A stretch of 64,000 nucleotides of DNA. Source: Cloeon dipterum (taxonomy: Eukaryota > Arthropoda > Insecta > Ephemeroptera > Baetidae). Numbering within the stretch: the stretch's first letter is position 1; every line of letters starts with the position of its first letter. Shown here piece by piece: positions 1-10,827 of the stretch. The DNA lies in the NCBI RefSeq assembly GCF_949628265.1, contig NC_088790.1, forward strand, positions 28,710,545 through 28,774,544, read 5' to 3'. The notes below the pieces were generated by a model, which saw only the letters and a list, made by a program, of their open reading frames with translations, did no database searches and was not told where the DNA came from. Position numbers and translations under genes: made by a program.

Positions 1-639
1 GAATTTCTCAACTTGAATTCACTCGCCACTCTGGAGATCTTCTTGCACAGTTACAGACGGTCGTTGAAAAGGCTGAAAGTGGAGGTAGATCCAGAGAGCG
101 AAAATCAGATAAGACACATTCGATTTGCGACTATTCTCGGTTTCTGCCCGAAACTGCAAAAGTTGACCGTTAATAACATTTCCAATCCGATCAACGACTC
201 GATTTGGCCCTTCCTCCGCTTTAGAAACCTTCAAGTCCTCCACTTGAACATCAATCGCAGGTTTAATTTGTTTTCAATTTTTGTTTTTCCATTTTCACTC
301 CTTTTGTTTTGTTATTCCAGTTGCGACGGCAAAGCTGTGAGTCTGTCGAACATCTTGGAAGCGCCGAGATTGAAGAAAGTGTTTTTGTTTGGAGTTTACG
401 TAAGCACAAACCACTTGGAATTGTTGATACGAAAAATTGAAGAAGGACAACTGCTGTCGCTTATCAAACGAATCACTTTGATTATCCACCCAGTTCTGGA
501 TTATGATTACGGAAACAATGCGGAATGGAAAATGGCCGAACAAAAATTAGTCAAAATCTATGAAAGATTTAATCAAGTGATGAAAACTTACCGGCCTGGT
601 GCCTCTTATAAGTTGCAATACATTCACACCATCCTTTGA
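1..639 (+). CDS. Leucine-rich-repeat protein, C-terminal part (gene cut by window edge)
   Basis: The reading frame is open to base 1, so the gene begins upstream of the window. Coding exons are 1-260 and 321-639. The 60-base intron has GT and CAG ends and happens to be open in frame. The protein carries LRR-like stretches (FCPKLQKLTV, FRNLQVLHLNI) and ends YKLQYIHTIL. It aligns along its whole visible length with the gene at 2093-3760, including the intron position and the SLSNILEAPRLKKV / RLSDILMAPKLKYV block, so the two are tandem paralogues. No F-box can be seen, but the N-terminus is missing. A polyadenylation signal AATAAA lies at 873-878. Its cellular role is unknown; LRRs generally bind proteins. 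Confidence 0.75.
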   Translation, partial: EFLNLNSLATLEIFLHSYRRSLKRLKVEVDPESENQIRHIRFATILGFCPKLQKLTVNNISNPINDSIWPFLRFRNLQVLHLNINRRFNLFSIFVFPFSLLLFCYSSCDGKAVSLSNILEAPRLKKVFLFGVYVSTNHLELLIRKIEEGQLLSLIKRITLIIHPVLDYDYGNNAEWKMAEQKLVKIYERFNQVMKTYRPGASYKLQYIHTIL

Positions 640-2092
640 TTTTGGAATAGAAGTACATATGATGTGAACATAGGTTCTTGAACCGAAATGAAACAGAAGA
701 GTTCGTAAAGTTCTCTAATTTTCAAGACCTACACGTGAAACAATTTGTATATAGATCAAATTTACACTTTTACCCCTTTTACCGTCACTTTTACCTAGTG
801 TTTTCAAATCGTCAATTGCGTTCGAGACAAAATGTTTTGAAAAATTTACATTTGTTGTAGATATCCACCTGGAATAAATTTCTACCACATGAAAATCAAG
901 ACTAGTTTCTTTTCTAATTTAATTTCTTTCAAAAATAAAACTCATTGAGTAAAAACTAAAATTTAAATTCGTCATTTCAATCCAGAGAATATTTTTCTGT
1001 TTGGATGAAAGATCTCACAATAGCAATCCGAGTTAACATGAAAAATAACGCATCTCTTAAACAAAAAACCAAAAAAATATAATTTTTTTTCATAATCATC
1101 CTTCAGATGTTTCAAATTAGATGAAAATCCGAGCTATGGATCATTCTCAAATTTTGGTTGCTTTCGAATACAGGAAAAGCTCTTATTTAATAATTTTAAT
1201 CTCGACGATGGATGAATAAAAAAATGGTTAGTTAAAATCTAATTACATTATTGAGGGAGTCGAGTTTGGCTTTACAACAAAAGGCGATCACTGGCTATGA
1301 TTTCTAGAGCCAAATAAACCTTGACAATTTCTAAAATCTGATGAAATTTTCGTTTTTTCAGAAAACCTTTTTAAAAATGGTCTTGTTTTAACTGTAGTAT
1401 AGCAAAATAATCTTATGAAAATGGACTCTGGTCTGAAAAATTGAAAATTATTTTTCTCGCACGTGATTTCCCAGGACATTTTTCCGTTAGAAATTGTTGG
1501 AAAAATTGCCAAAATTATTATAAAACCACGCATTGTTCGATTCATCTGACGGAATAGATTTGAAAATTTTAAGTGTTAATGATGCGAATTTAACCACTTT
1601 TGAAATATTTTGGGATTTTAGTTAAGATATGGCGTGAATCAAATTTCCGAAAAGGGTTTTTCAAACAGTTAATGTATTGTAACTTTTTTATTATTCCTAA
1701 AGAGAGGAACGTTTTTAATTTGATTTTATGGTGTTTTAAACAGTAAATATTCATTTAAAATCAAAGTTAAAAAGCATAGAAACAATAAAAATCATAATTT
1801 TTAATATTTTTTGCAACGCGCACCTTAGATAAACATTTTTATTGTCATTATATATAAAGATTGAATTCAGGCGTTAAATTTAGCTCAGTAATTACACAAG
1901 TTCAAAGATGGGAGATTAGGAATGACAAAAATTCATCGAAAGAATTTTAGAATGTAAAAAAGAGCAGGATAGAAATTTTCTCATAGAGTTTTTCAACGAC
2001 CTGAAATTGCAGCACATACTGTTCACTGTCTACTCCTCTTAGCAGACCTAGAAACACGAATATTCAAGGAAAGGGCACATCAATTTGCAATT
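640..2092. other. Intergenic AT-rich DNA
   Basis: Apart from the polyadenylation signal of the preceding gene, I see no coding region, RNA gene or repeat shared with the rest of the window. The promoter of the next gene must lie at its right end, but no clear TATA box is visible. Confidence 0.5.
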
Positions 2093-3760
2093 ATGGCAGA
2101 TCTAAATCCATACAGCACACCCAAAATGGGATATATAAAGTCAATTGGTGCGAATTTAAATTGTGAGCATTAATTAAGTTCTTTAAATTACACATTTTGC
2201 AGCAGCTGCAGTTAAGGACGAGCAGGCTTCAAGCAATTACTACATTGAAGAATTTACTGATCAACCTATTGTTGATTCAAACTCATTTTTTTATACATAT
2301 CCTGATAAACCCTGGTCTATCGCAGAGGTAATAACTTTTTTGTGTTAAAAAATGAATTGAGGAAAATTCCTTGTCTCTCAAGGTCAAGAATATTCCTCAT
2401 TTTTTTTTATTTCGTCTGTCCAAGCAATATTTCATAAAGTCCCGTGCGTTTAGGATAACCTATTTTTTTTATTTTCCAGGTTATAGACATAATTAAATCA
2501 CAAGCCCCGTCCCAACTGCAGAGCTTGTCTGTCTTTTTAAATGAACCTGTGGCAGAGAGAAGCAATAACCGCGAATTCCATCATGTGAGCAGGGATCTAA
2601 CCGTACGTTTTATATTTTATTGGAATTTAAGACTTTAAAGGACATGCATGTGTATAAAATATAAAAATATGTATGAGTTGGCGTGATATATTCTGAAAAA
2701 ATCACAATACCGTTGGAACTTTTGGAATCGGCGCCGTCTAGTGCTGGACAAATATCACATTTTATGACGTCATCGGATGTTCAGGAAACGTCAATGATTA
2801 TTTTTATCGTGTAAAAAAACAACGCATCATTTTCTTTGCCGACCTGGGCTCTGATTACGTCACTTTCATATTTTTTCAACAAAAATATAATAAATTTTTT
2901 GCCGTGTATGTGTCCTTTAAGAGAGTATTTTAGTTAATTTTCCCTTAGTTTAGAGTATATACTTTAAATTATGAAATTTTTAGATCGCACCAGACAGTTC
3001 AGGCCCCTCTCTCAGGAAGTTGAAATATAATTCCGAGTTCCCCATGCACCTTCTAGAATCCCTGAGGTTTGAAGAAGGAGATTCACTCGGCACGCTGGAG
3101 ATCTTCCTGCATCTTTATGGGAAACGCGGGCTGACGCAGCTTGAGATTACTGTCAATGCGAGCACGGCTGAGAGTCAAGTGATGAACATCCGGATTGCGA
3201 CAATTCTCAGTGCCTGCCCAAATCTCACGAAGCTTGTCATGAAAAACGTTTCCGACCCTACCGACGACGCCGTTTGGTGCTTTGCTCACTTCAGGAACCT
3301 GGAAACACTCGTTTTGGAGGTGCTATTCAGGTTAGACTTAATGAGAAAATCCCACATTAAATGGTCACTAAAAACTCTGAGTTTTGTTCCATTTATTGTA
3401 ATACAGTTTTTATCCTGTTTGAGAATTTAAAAAAATTTAAATGCTCATAAAAAGATTTATCATTTTTGTTCCCTTTTTTTCTGCAGCCGCCGCGGTGAAC
3501 ATGTCCGTCTCTCTGACATTTTGATGGCGCCGAAGCTAAAATACGTGACCCTGACCCGCCTTTCCGTTAAAGACGAGCAGCTACGAAAAACAGCAGACAT
3601 GATTGAAAATAAAGAAATTTTATTGAAAATTGTCAAGTTCAATCTAACTGTGATCATGAATGATTGTGAAACTGAAGAAAACTTGATAAATTTAAAGCAA
3701 GTCATGACAGAGTATCGGCCGAAAGCTGATTTTCAGTTTCAAGCGTTGCATGTTCTTTAA
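2093..3760 (+). CDS. Leucine-rich-repeat protein, complete tandem paralogue
   Basis: Five exons are supported by frame: 2093-2147, 2203-2327, 2480-2602, 2984-3330 and 3487-3760. They encode about 307 residues starting MADLNPYSTPKMGYIK. The start is the first ATG, and all junctions keep phase across GT-AG introns. The N-terminal 100 residues show no known domain. The C-terminal half has LRR-type segments (LTQLEITV, CPNLTKLVMKNV, FRNLETLVLEV, APKLKYVTLTRL). The last two exons match the partial gene at the window start, intron position included. A polyadenylation signal lies at 3798-3803. Exon 2 could start three bases later, at a second CAG. The function is unknown; this looks like a member of a lineage-expanded LRR family. 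Confidence 0.75.
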
Positions 3761-4070
3761 CATCTTTTTGATTGGCAATGATATAAAAATGATTTTGAAT
3801 AAAGAGATTACATTTTGAATCTACCTGAAATGCGAAGACTAGAGGTTTTATAACTTTTTGTTTAGAGATTTATACCTTTGATGATTTTTGTGTGTGTGCA
3901 ATGCAACTTTGAAAAGAATTTAGAAGATTTAGAGACCAGAATAGATTTGTAAAATTCGAGATTTGAAAATTTTGTTTTCTTTCTTGTTTACCACTATTTA
4001 AAAAATCCACACAGATTGGAATTAAAATATTTAAAATTAAACAGGAATATTTTGTTTGGAAACAAATTGA

Positions 4071-4493
4071 CCAGTTGCATAAACCCTTAGTGTTTGAAGC
4101 CGCCAACAGATGGTGTACCACAGACTTTCTTAAAAAATTTGTTTTAAGCTGTTTTAAGGCATTTTCGCTGTGATTTCAGACTCAATCCAGCTATTTTGCT
4201 TTTTTTAATTAATTTTCTAATTTTTGACGTGCTGAAAACCAAAATTGGTTCAGCCATTCGCCGTAGAAACGTTGGAAAAGATTTTTTTATTTCAAAAAAT
4301 AGCTTTTCACGATTCTACGGCGATTGGCTGAACCAATTTTGGTTTTCAGCACGTCAAAAATTAGCAAATTAATTGAAGAATGCACAGTAGCTAGATTGAG
4401 TCTGAAATCGCAGTGGAAGTGCCTTAAAAGCGAAAGTCTACGGTGGCGCCATCTGTTGGCGGCTTTGAACACTTAGGGTTTATGCAACTGGTG
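4071..4493. mobile_element. Fold-back MITE, copy 1
   Basis: The element is an almost complete palindrome of about 420 bases. The left arm begins CCAGTTGCATAAACCCTTAG and the right arm ends with its reverse complement, followed by TGA on both flanks, which could be a 3-base target duplication. The arms meet at a short loop near 4265-4320. A second copy with the same structure lies at 40823-41236 inside an UNC93 intron. There is no coding capacity, so it is a non-autonomous element. Its right end lies at the stop codon of the minus-strand LRR gene. Confidence 0.85.
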
Positions 4494-4496
4494 AAT

Positions 4497-6093
4497 TCAA
4501 TTAAAATAAATCCTCCTGTTGATGAAATCAAAAGTCGAGTTTTGACTTTTGTGTGGCATTTTCACTTCCATCAGATGCGGCGCCTTTGTGCAAATGACCG
4601 CCACAAAATCAACCAAAGCCTGATGGTAGCAATCAACACTCAAATTTGCCTCTTTTTCATTCACACCAACTGCGGAATTAAAAAAAAAATAATAATAAAT
4701 AATTATGATTTTAAAATAAAGTCTCACACTTGAGATATCTGAGTTGTCGGGCAACGTGTTCTCTTCTCTTCAGCAATTCGGTGACCTGATTTAACTTGAC
4801 CTGATCGAGACCGCTGAAATACACACTAAGCCTGTGCAGGTTTGGCACGGTGACGAGCACCCGTACCAGGCGGAAGTAGTCCATAAATTGGCCGTGGAAG
4901 ACCCACGTGAGCTCCTCCAGCCCTATAAGCAATCTGGGCGAAAGCTCTCTGGCAATCTTGAGTTTGGTGAGGCGCGGAAACATTCTAAAGACGTCCGCAT
5001 CCATCGGGAAACTCAGCGGCGAGTCGCAGGAAAAGGTCGTCAGGTTGGGCCCGAACCTTTCTATCACCCTTTTAAGCATATCGACTGAAAGATTGCAGCC
5101 CTGAAGGTAGACGGCTTCCAGGAGGTTGTCACTCAGGTGCAACAGCGGCTCGAAATCTTCGTCCGAGGTTAACTGAAGGGCGCAGAGGGACCGGACGTGC
5201 CCTGAGTGCCACTGGACCTGTCGAGGATGCATCCGACGCTGGACAACCAGGTGCTCCAGACTGCTCTCTCCGCTCAACCTCGAGGCATCCCCTTCCTGCA
5301 ACGCGTGGCACACCCTGGACACGCACCTGTGCCGAAACTCTGGCGCGTAGCCGACGACCTTCAGGGTAGGGTGGTGAATCACGCAGGCCTGCGTGTAGGT
5401 GTCGCACAGAACCTGCTCAGACACCTGAAGATTTTTCGGTGGCACGACGTTGAACACGAACCTTTCCAGATTGCCCATAGACCCTAGACAATGGAGCATT
5501 CTGTCGACACCAAGGGTGCTCTCCAGGTTGCACTCGAGGAGGAGCAAACTTGGAAAATTGGCGGCGATGGATTCAAAGTCGAGGCCGCGGAGGACGTAGT
5601 TGGGCAGGTGCAGTTCCTCCAGGTTTCTCAGCCTCGACAACGAATTCCAACGCAGAGAGCTGAGCTCTTCGTCGCGGTCAATGTCCATTTTGATAGTTTT
5701 CACGGACCCACTGCTGTTTTTAGAGAGTTGGTTGAGCACGGCTGCCAAAAAAATTTCCATGTAGTAGCCGTTGAAGGTAAATCCTGTCAGGTCCAGATTG
5801 CAAATCGGCTTTTCCAAAATGGTCATTAGCGCTATTAGTAAACGGTACGAGCCGATTTTATTTTCCTCTTTCTCGTAAAGGTCGGCGGATGCCAATTTTC
5901 TCAGAAAAGCTTCGCGCGAGCTCAAAGACAGCAAGGAGATCAAGTGTCGCAGGTCGTACAGAGGGGGCCGCGACATCCTCAGGTTGTCCACGAGCAGGTT
6001 CAGACTGACGGTCTCCAGGTCCGTCTCGGCTATTTGCTGCTTCGTTATGTTTTCCACGGCGTCCTCTTCACCACGAGTCAGTTGCAAAGTCAT
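4497..6093 (-). CDS. Leucine-rich-repeat protein, two-exon gene
   Basis: The first exon (6093 down to 4728) starts MTLQLTRGEEDAVENITK and holds most of the protein. The second (4669 down to 4497) is joined through a 58-base intron with donor GTGAGACT and a T-rich tract before CCGCAG. The frame is kept, giving about 512 residues. Without splicing, the ORF would read through the donor and stop at 4711. Exon 2 adds LVDFVAVICTKAPHLMEVKM, which is LRR-like and supports the spliced model. Repeats such as LRNLEELHLPNY, LLEAVYLQGCNLS and PRLTKLKIA run through the protein. It is distantly related to the two plus-strand LRR genes. The last codons (IYFN, stop) lie at the edge of a fold-back MITE, so the original C-terminus may have been replaced. 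Confidence 0.75.
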
Positions 6094-6543
6094 TGCTTCG
6101 TTTCGGATTGCTGCCTTACTCTATATTCTAGCTCCTTCTCTGAGAGACTGAATGATTGTTTGATATTTTTGTTATTTTTTAGAGTAAACAACTGTTTTTA
6201 TTTGATTTCAAAGTCTAAAGGGTACCATCAAGGAAACATAAATAAACAACTAACTAGTTTTTCAAAGCAGGTTTTGGCTACAGAAACGGAATGAATTAAG
6301 AGTTTAATTAGAATTCAGCAGTCCAGAGTGCATTGCATGTTTTTGCTCAAGCGCCTTTCTCGTCGGACCTAGGCAACCGGCGACGCACTCCCGCCAATCC
6401 GGTTGCATACCTTTATTGTTTTTAAATGAAAACCCTCTATTTTTATTTTCTGCGTCAGACGTGCAGACCATCTTGATATAAATAAAGAAAAAAATAACAA
6501 CCCGATGAAATGTTTCTATTCTGCATCAGAGGTGAGTTACGGA

Positions 6544-6914
6544 CAGGGTTAGCAAATTGAGCAATGCGCAAAAATGAACCAATGAAATTGCGCACAAAAA
6601 AAAACAGCTGGAAAAACTCACCAGTTTTGGGTTTTCTGCATTTTCCTAGCTCAACCCGAAAAAAGTCATATTTTGCGCCAAAAAAGCCAGATATTTTGGA
6701 AAATTAAGATGAGAGTTGAAATTTTCGGTCTCTTGGTGACACCGCAGTGGCTTTGTTACTGATTTTGTGAATATTTCTAATTTTGGTCATGCATCATGGG
6801 AGTGTTTGATCAACCATGTTTTGAAAAAAGACGAAAAATTGCAGAAAAATCCGCATAAACATTTTTTGCAATGCAGTGGGATTTTCCGGAAAATGTGGGT
6901 TTGGCGAACCCTGT
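6544..6914. mobile_element. hAT-like MITE, copy 1
   Basis: The copy begins CAGGGTTAGCAAATTG and ends GGCGAACCCTG, imperfect terminal inverted repeats of the CAGGGTTCGCC type typical of hAT transposons. The interior is non-coding, with many GCAAAAA/TTTTTGC words. Further copies lie at 10828-11290 (rearranged), 11296-11697 and 30690-31013, with a diverged relative at 47369-47675. No clear 8-base target duplication is seen here. Confidence 0.7.
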
Positions 6915-7020
6915 TTATGTGTGGGTTTTCCTGTGTCTGCCATCCAAATGACTTCCTCTCTGCTGACGACTTCCTCTGCTTGGGCACGCCTATGCCGACC
7001 TAGGAGCCTTAATATGTACA

Positions 7021-7028
7021 TATAAGAG
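7021..7028 (+). promoter_or_regulatory. TATA box of the RR-1 cuticular-protein gene
   Basis: TATAAGAG lies 80 bases before the ATG at 7101, a spacing that fits a short 5' leader as usual for insect cuticle genes. Confidence 0.6.
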
Positions 7029-7100
7029 TGCTGCACGTGCTGCAGCACCACAAACCTAATCTTTTCCCTCTCGCTTGCACTCGACAGCAATATAGACAGC

Positions 7101-7913
7101 ATGGCTAGAGCAGTGGTATGTTTTTCTCAAACCTTTTATTTGCATTTTCACACTCATATTTCGAGAACTTTGAATCCAAACAGTATATCGTCCTGGTCCC
7201 GGTACAATTGCGCAACGTTCAACAAACACCCAAATTTCCATTGTTGAATTGATTTTTGACCTTTTCTTGCAACAAGGAAAAGGAAATTCACGTTTGGTTG
7301 TTGAAAGTTGCGTAATTTTACCGGGACCAGGACGATAATTATTGTTTTCATTTTTTTAAACTGCTATTGAAGTTGCAATAATCTGAACTGTGGGATTTAT
7401 TAAATTTATTAATAAAAAGGCATATAGAAAATCTAATAATTTAACTTTTGGAGGCCTTTTATTTAAACTAATTTTACTGATCTCCCGAAAAAGATTAGAA
7501 TGAATTTTAAACCTTGGAAGAGGTCCTTTCATTATACTCACATTTGACAAGAGAATTATTTGATGTGTGTATAGAAGTACGCGGTATTGCTAGCGCTGTT
7601 CGCCTTTGGCGCAGCGCAAGATCTGACTGCCACCAGTAACAACCGCCCTGACGACGGCAATAAACGCATCAAAGCTACCGACGCACAGGGAAACGTCCGT
7701 GGCGGGTACCATAATGGAAAGATCATCACCGTCCACTACACAGCCGGTTAGGACGGATTTAAGGTCGAGAGTGACCACCTGCCCAAGGCGCCAGTTGTGG
7801 CCCAGGCTCCTGCCCCTGCCGCCCCTCAGCGGAACTAGCAGCCTAACCAGCAGAAAACCCAGCCTCAGCAGGCACATCCGCAGCAGCAGCACCAGGAGGA
7901 CCAGAACGAATGA
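7101..7913 (+). pseudogene. RR-1 type cuticular protein with two in-frame TAG codons
   Basis: Exon 1 (7101-7115) encodes MARAV. Exon 2 (7575-7913) continues the signal peptide (KYAVLLALFAFGAAQ) and then an RR-1 chitin-binding region, GNVRGGYHNGKIITVHYTAG, stop, DGFKVESDHLPKAP. Such proteins sit in the cuticle and bind chitin. The first TAG (7749-7751) falls where the family usually has Glu in the TADENGF motif. The second (7836-7838) lies in a Gln-rich tail that ends at TGA 7911-7913. The frame is intact across both stops (117 codons in all), so the lesions look like recent nonsense changes (GAG to TAG, CAG to TAG). Stop-codon readthrough or sequence error are alternatives. The short first exon, TATA box and polyadenylation signal at 8062-8067 are all normal for the family. 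Confidence 0.75.
7187..7338. mobile_element. Short fold-back MITE inside the cuticle-gene intron
   Basis: Two arms of about 45 bases are inverted copies of each other. The left begins ATCGTCCTGGTCCCGGTA and the right ends with the reverse complement. The loop is about 60 bases. A degraded relative lies at 11692-11788. It has no coding content. Confidence 0.8.
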
Positions 7914-8471
7914 GATCCCACAAAAATTATGAAATTATACGTTTGGCTAAACTTTGAAAACAGAAATTGGAATTTAAATTGTACTTTATTTGCGAATATC
8001 TTCGGTACAACGCCTGGTGCTGTCCGAACATTTGGAAACATGTCCAAAACATATATACAGAAATAAAATATTAAACATACTTACATTTAAAATTTAGAAC
8101 TTCATTCATGTTGTAAAATTTATTCGAATACACAAAAATGATTTGAGCTTCCTTTCAAACTAATCATGCTGCTCCACATTACGTATCGATACCGGAATTC
8201 ATCCGGATATTTACAATACAATATATTATGTAGCGTCACTGGAGGGGCAAGAGAGCGAGAAGGAGACGCAGCGCGCGCTCTAATCAATGTCAGCTCAAAA
8301 TTTATACTGTGCAAAAAACGTCCCCGTAAACTATTAACGGGAGAAAAATTCCATCTAGGATGTTTTAGGACGAAACCGATTGATTGGAAGCGTCCAGGAC
8401 GGCAAAACAGGGAAATGCTCTCTTTTTGATGATTTGACAATCCTAAGAGAGCCGCGTTCAATTGAGTCAAA

Positions 8472-9591
8472 TCAACCTACATCGATTTCTTCGTCTTCGT
8501 AATCATCGTTGTTTTCCTGATATTCCTGCTGATCAATAGAATTTTCTTGGATTTCAACCTCAGCAAACTCTTCACCTTCATCACCAGTCTCTTCACTGAT
8601 ATCCTGATCTTCATCCTCTCGATTTGCTTCTGTCTCGTCCTCCTCCGTTGCATCAGAACATTCATCTTCATCATCCTCTTCATTTGATTCTTCATCGCTT
8701 TCGTCGGTGTCTTCGTCATCTTCTAAGTCGTCTTCACCAACATCATCGATATCTTCATCATCATCCATTTCCTCGCTCTCATCTTCTGGGTCGGAATGGT
8801 TGTTGTTATTCGTGTCCCCTTCCAGTGCCTTGCAAAGTTTGGCAGCAAAAGAGTTTCGTGTGAACATAGCATACTCCGACTTGTATTCCTTAAAGTGCTT
8901 TTCCATTTTTAAAAAGGCATCGGTTATTATGCCGGTGCTTGCGATGTTTTCCATCTCTTTACCTGAAATAATTTGCGTTAGTCAACTCTCTCATTAAGGT
9001 GTTCTGACTCTACTTACAATATTCATTCATGAACATCACTTTATTCTGGAAAGCTTCCATTCCTCCATCGCTGGGGTCATAATGTTTGCTCCACTTTTTG
9101 ATGAAGGCTGCAGATTTAATGAGGATTTTACCCCGATTGCATTCTCCTGAGTTCAGTCCCTTCAGGGTAGGACAAACTTTGGTTAGGGCGTCAAAGTGGC
9201 CGTTCAGAGCATCTCTTCTTCCCTTCTCGAGCTGGTTGTGATGTTCTCGCTTATCACCCTATGAATTAGCACCAAATGATTTTCAATTTTGAGACTTAAA
9301 CCAAAAAGCAATCTACTACTTACCCCTTCTGCATTGTTAGGTTCATCTGAACCAACTGCGAATCTCCTTGCAGCATTCCCTGAAAAAAAAAAGAATTCCA
9401 TTTTTTTGTTTGACATTTTCATCATTTGCGTGGTAGTGGGAAAGAAGTTAAGTTTTTCTTAAATATTTCTCGGACTTATTTAAATAATTAAAGAAAATTA
9501 CACTTGTCTTACCTTTTGCGGGTGCTCGTTTTTTGGCCACCGAGCCACCCCGACGAGTTTGTTTGACAACGCTTCCGGCTTTCACTTTCAT
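8472..9591 (-). CDS. Max-like bHLH transcription factor with acidic C-terminal tail
   Basis: Four exons (9591-9513, 9379-9324, 9258-9018, 8962-8472) give about 288 residues. Residues 1-45 are basic (KQTRRGGSVAKKR). Residues 46-101 are a bHLH domain, GDKREHHNQLEKGRRDAL then CNRGKILIKSAAFIKKW, closest in form to Max (KRAHHNALERKRRDH, RAQILDKATEYI). The E-box-contacting His, Glu and Arg positions are present. Max-type proteins dimerise with Myc or Mad/Mnt partners and bind CACGTG in the nucleus. Unlike Max, I see no clear leucine zipper after the helix. A tail of more than 80 residues is dominated by Asp and Glu. It may therefore be a diverged paralogue rather than the true Max orthologue. It converges on the cuticle gene at 7101-7913. 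Confidence 0.75.
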
Positions 9592-9989
9592 TTTTAATCT
9601 GCAAATATTAAATCAAGTATAAAACAGGGAATACTATAGAGGTGAGATAGGATGAAATCATTTTTCAGAGCACGTTTTTAGAAGGAACGAGAATTCGCCC
9701 ATCAAAATTACATGTTTAATTCTTTCGCAAGTAATTTTTCTCTTGTAAAACGTTTGAAAAACTGCGGCTTTCTCAAGACTTTTGTAGAGTCCTCATCTCA
9801 ATATATTAGAAAATTTCACTCTTTTGCTCTATATTCAAATTCGGCTGGTGTTTATTGACGTTGAAAAGTGATTACTTCAATTTAGAAATTTCGCCCTTGA
9901 ACCTCGCGCGCGTCGTAAAGCCACAATACTATAAAAAATATGTAATTGATAATTAATTGATTCAATGGGCACTAAATCAGGTATTCAAG

Positions 9990-10640
9990 GCCGAAAACGT
10001 GACACACCCGCACAGATTTTTTTTAAATCAATGCGAAATATTCCGGAACGGTCTGACGCAGAGTCGTCGATTTCGCGGTGGAGTCGGCGAGGGTGGACTA
10101 CTATTACGCGACGCCGCTTCGTTACCGGCCGAAATAAGCCCCGCGGGGGTCCCAAAAATCTCGGTTACCCATTTCTCGTGGATTTTCGCCGGCGGCGGCG
10201 CCGACACGTGGACCACCGGCGCCGATCGGCGGCGTTCGACGTCCCGAGGCAGGCGGTGGCCGGTGCCGTCGCACTCGCGGCGCTCGAGCTCCCGGGCCCG
10301 GGAGCTCTTTAAACGATTTTCCGCCGTGATTTGTTGTTCGGAAGAGCGGCAGTATGGGCTTACAGCATGCGATCGGTGCGGCGGTCGCGCGGGTTCCGTT
10401 TCACGACCTCCTGTCACGAGCGATGACCCTCGCAACGCCCCGCCACCCCCAGGGGGAGGTTTGCCCATGTTCTGGGTTACTCGCGGAATGGATCGGCGCC
10501 GGTTTACGGTATAATTCGACTCGCACGCGGCGCCCAAAAAGCCGTGCGCGATGCATTAGTGCGCCACTAACCATAGCGAGCCCTATACTTGGTGCCAGGT
10601 GGAGCATGAGGCCGAGCGTGCCTTCATTGGTCAGTACGAC
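9990..10640. other. GC-rich island of unknown nature
   Basis: About 650 bases are strongly GC- and CpG-rich between AT-rich flanks. A perfect 22-base palindrome built on CCCGGGCCCGGG lies near 10291-10312. Long ORFs exist on both strands, but none resembles a known protein, and such overlap is expected from GC content alone. It is not recognisable as rRNA. No second copy occurs in the window. It could be a CpG-rich control region, part of a transposon or inserted DNA. Confidence 0.5.
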
Positions 10641-10765
10641 TAGAGAGGGGACCAGGGACACGGATTACGGGATTCCCTCAGGGACGGGAATTATTTTTTA
10701 TTTCGGGACAGGGACGGGACGGGGCAGGGACAATCTGCAGCGGGACGAGGGACAGTTTTATCGGC
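10640..10765. repeat. Degenerate GGGACA/GGGACG simple repeat
   Basis: The words GGGAC, GGGACG and CGGGACAGGGACGG recur in tandem with drift. No protein or RNA is indicated. It abuts the GC-rich island. Confidence 0.7.
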
Positions 10766-10827
10766 AGCAATTACAGCATTAAAATCCTAAAGATTCTCAA
10801 CTTGTCAGTTCGAGAAGGAAAGGAAGC

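Noticed and set aside
5129-5829. ORFs opposite or shifted to the large LRR exon
   Set aside because: Shadows of a 1.4 kb GC-richer exon; no independent features.
8624-8997. Plus-strand Ser- and His-rich ORFs
   Set aside because: They are the antisense of the Asp/Glu-rich tail of the Max-like protein.
9957-10537. Long overlapping ORFs on both strands in the GC-rich island
   Set aside because: Stop codons are rare by chance at this GC content, no protein family or splice context is seen, and the frames on both strands look equally open.
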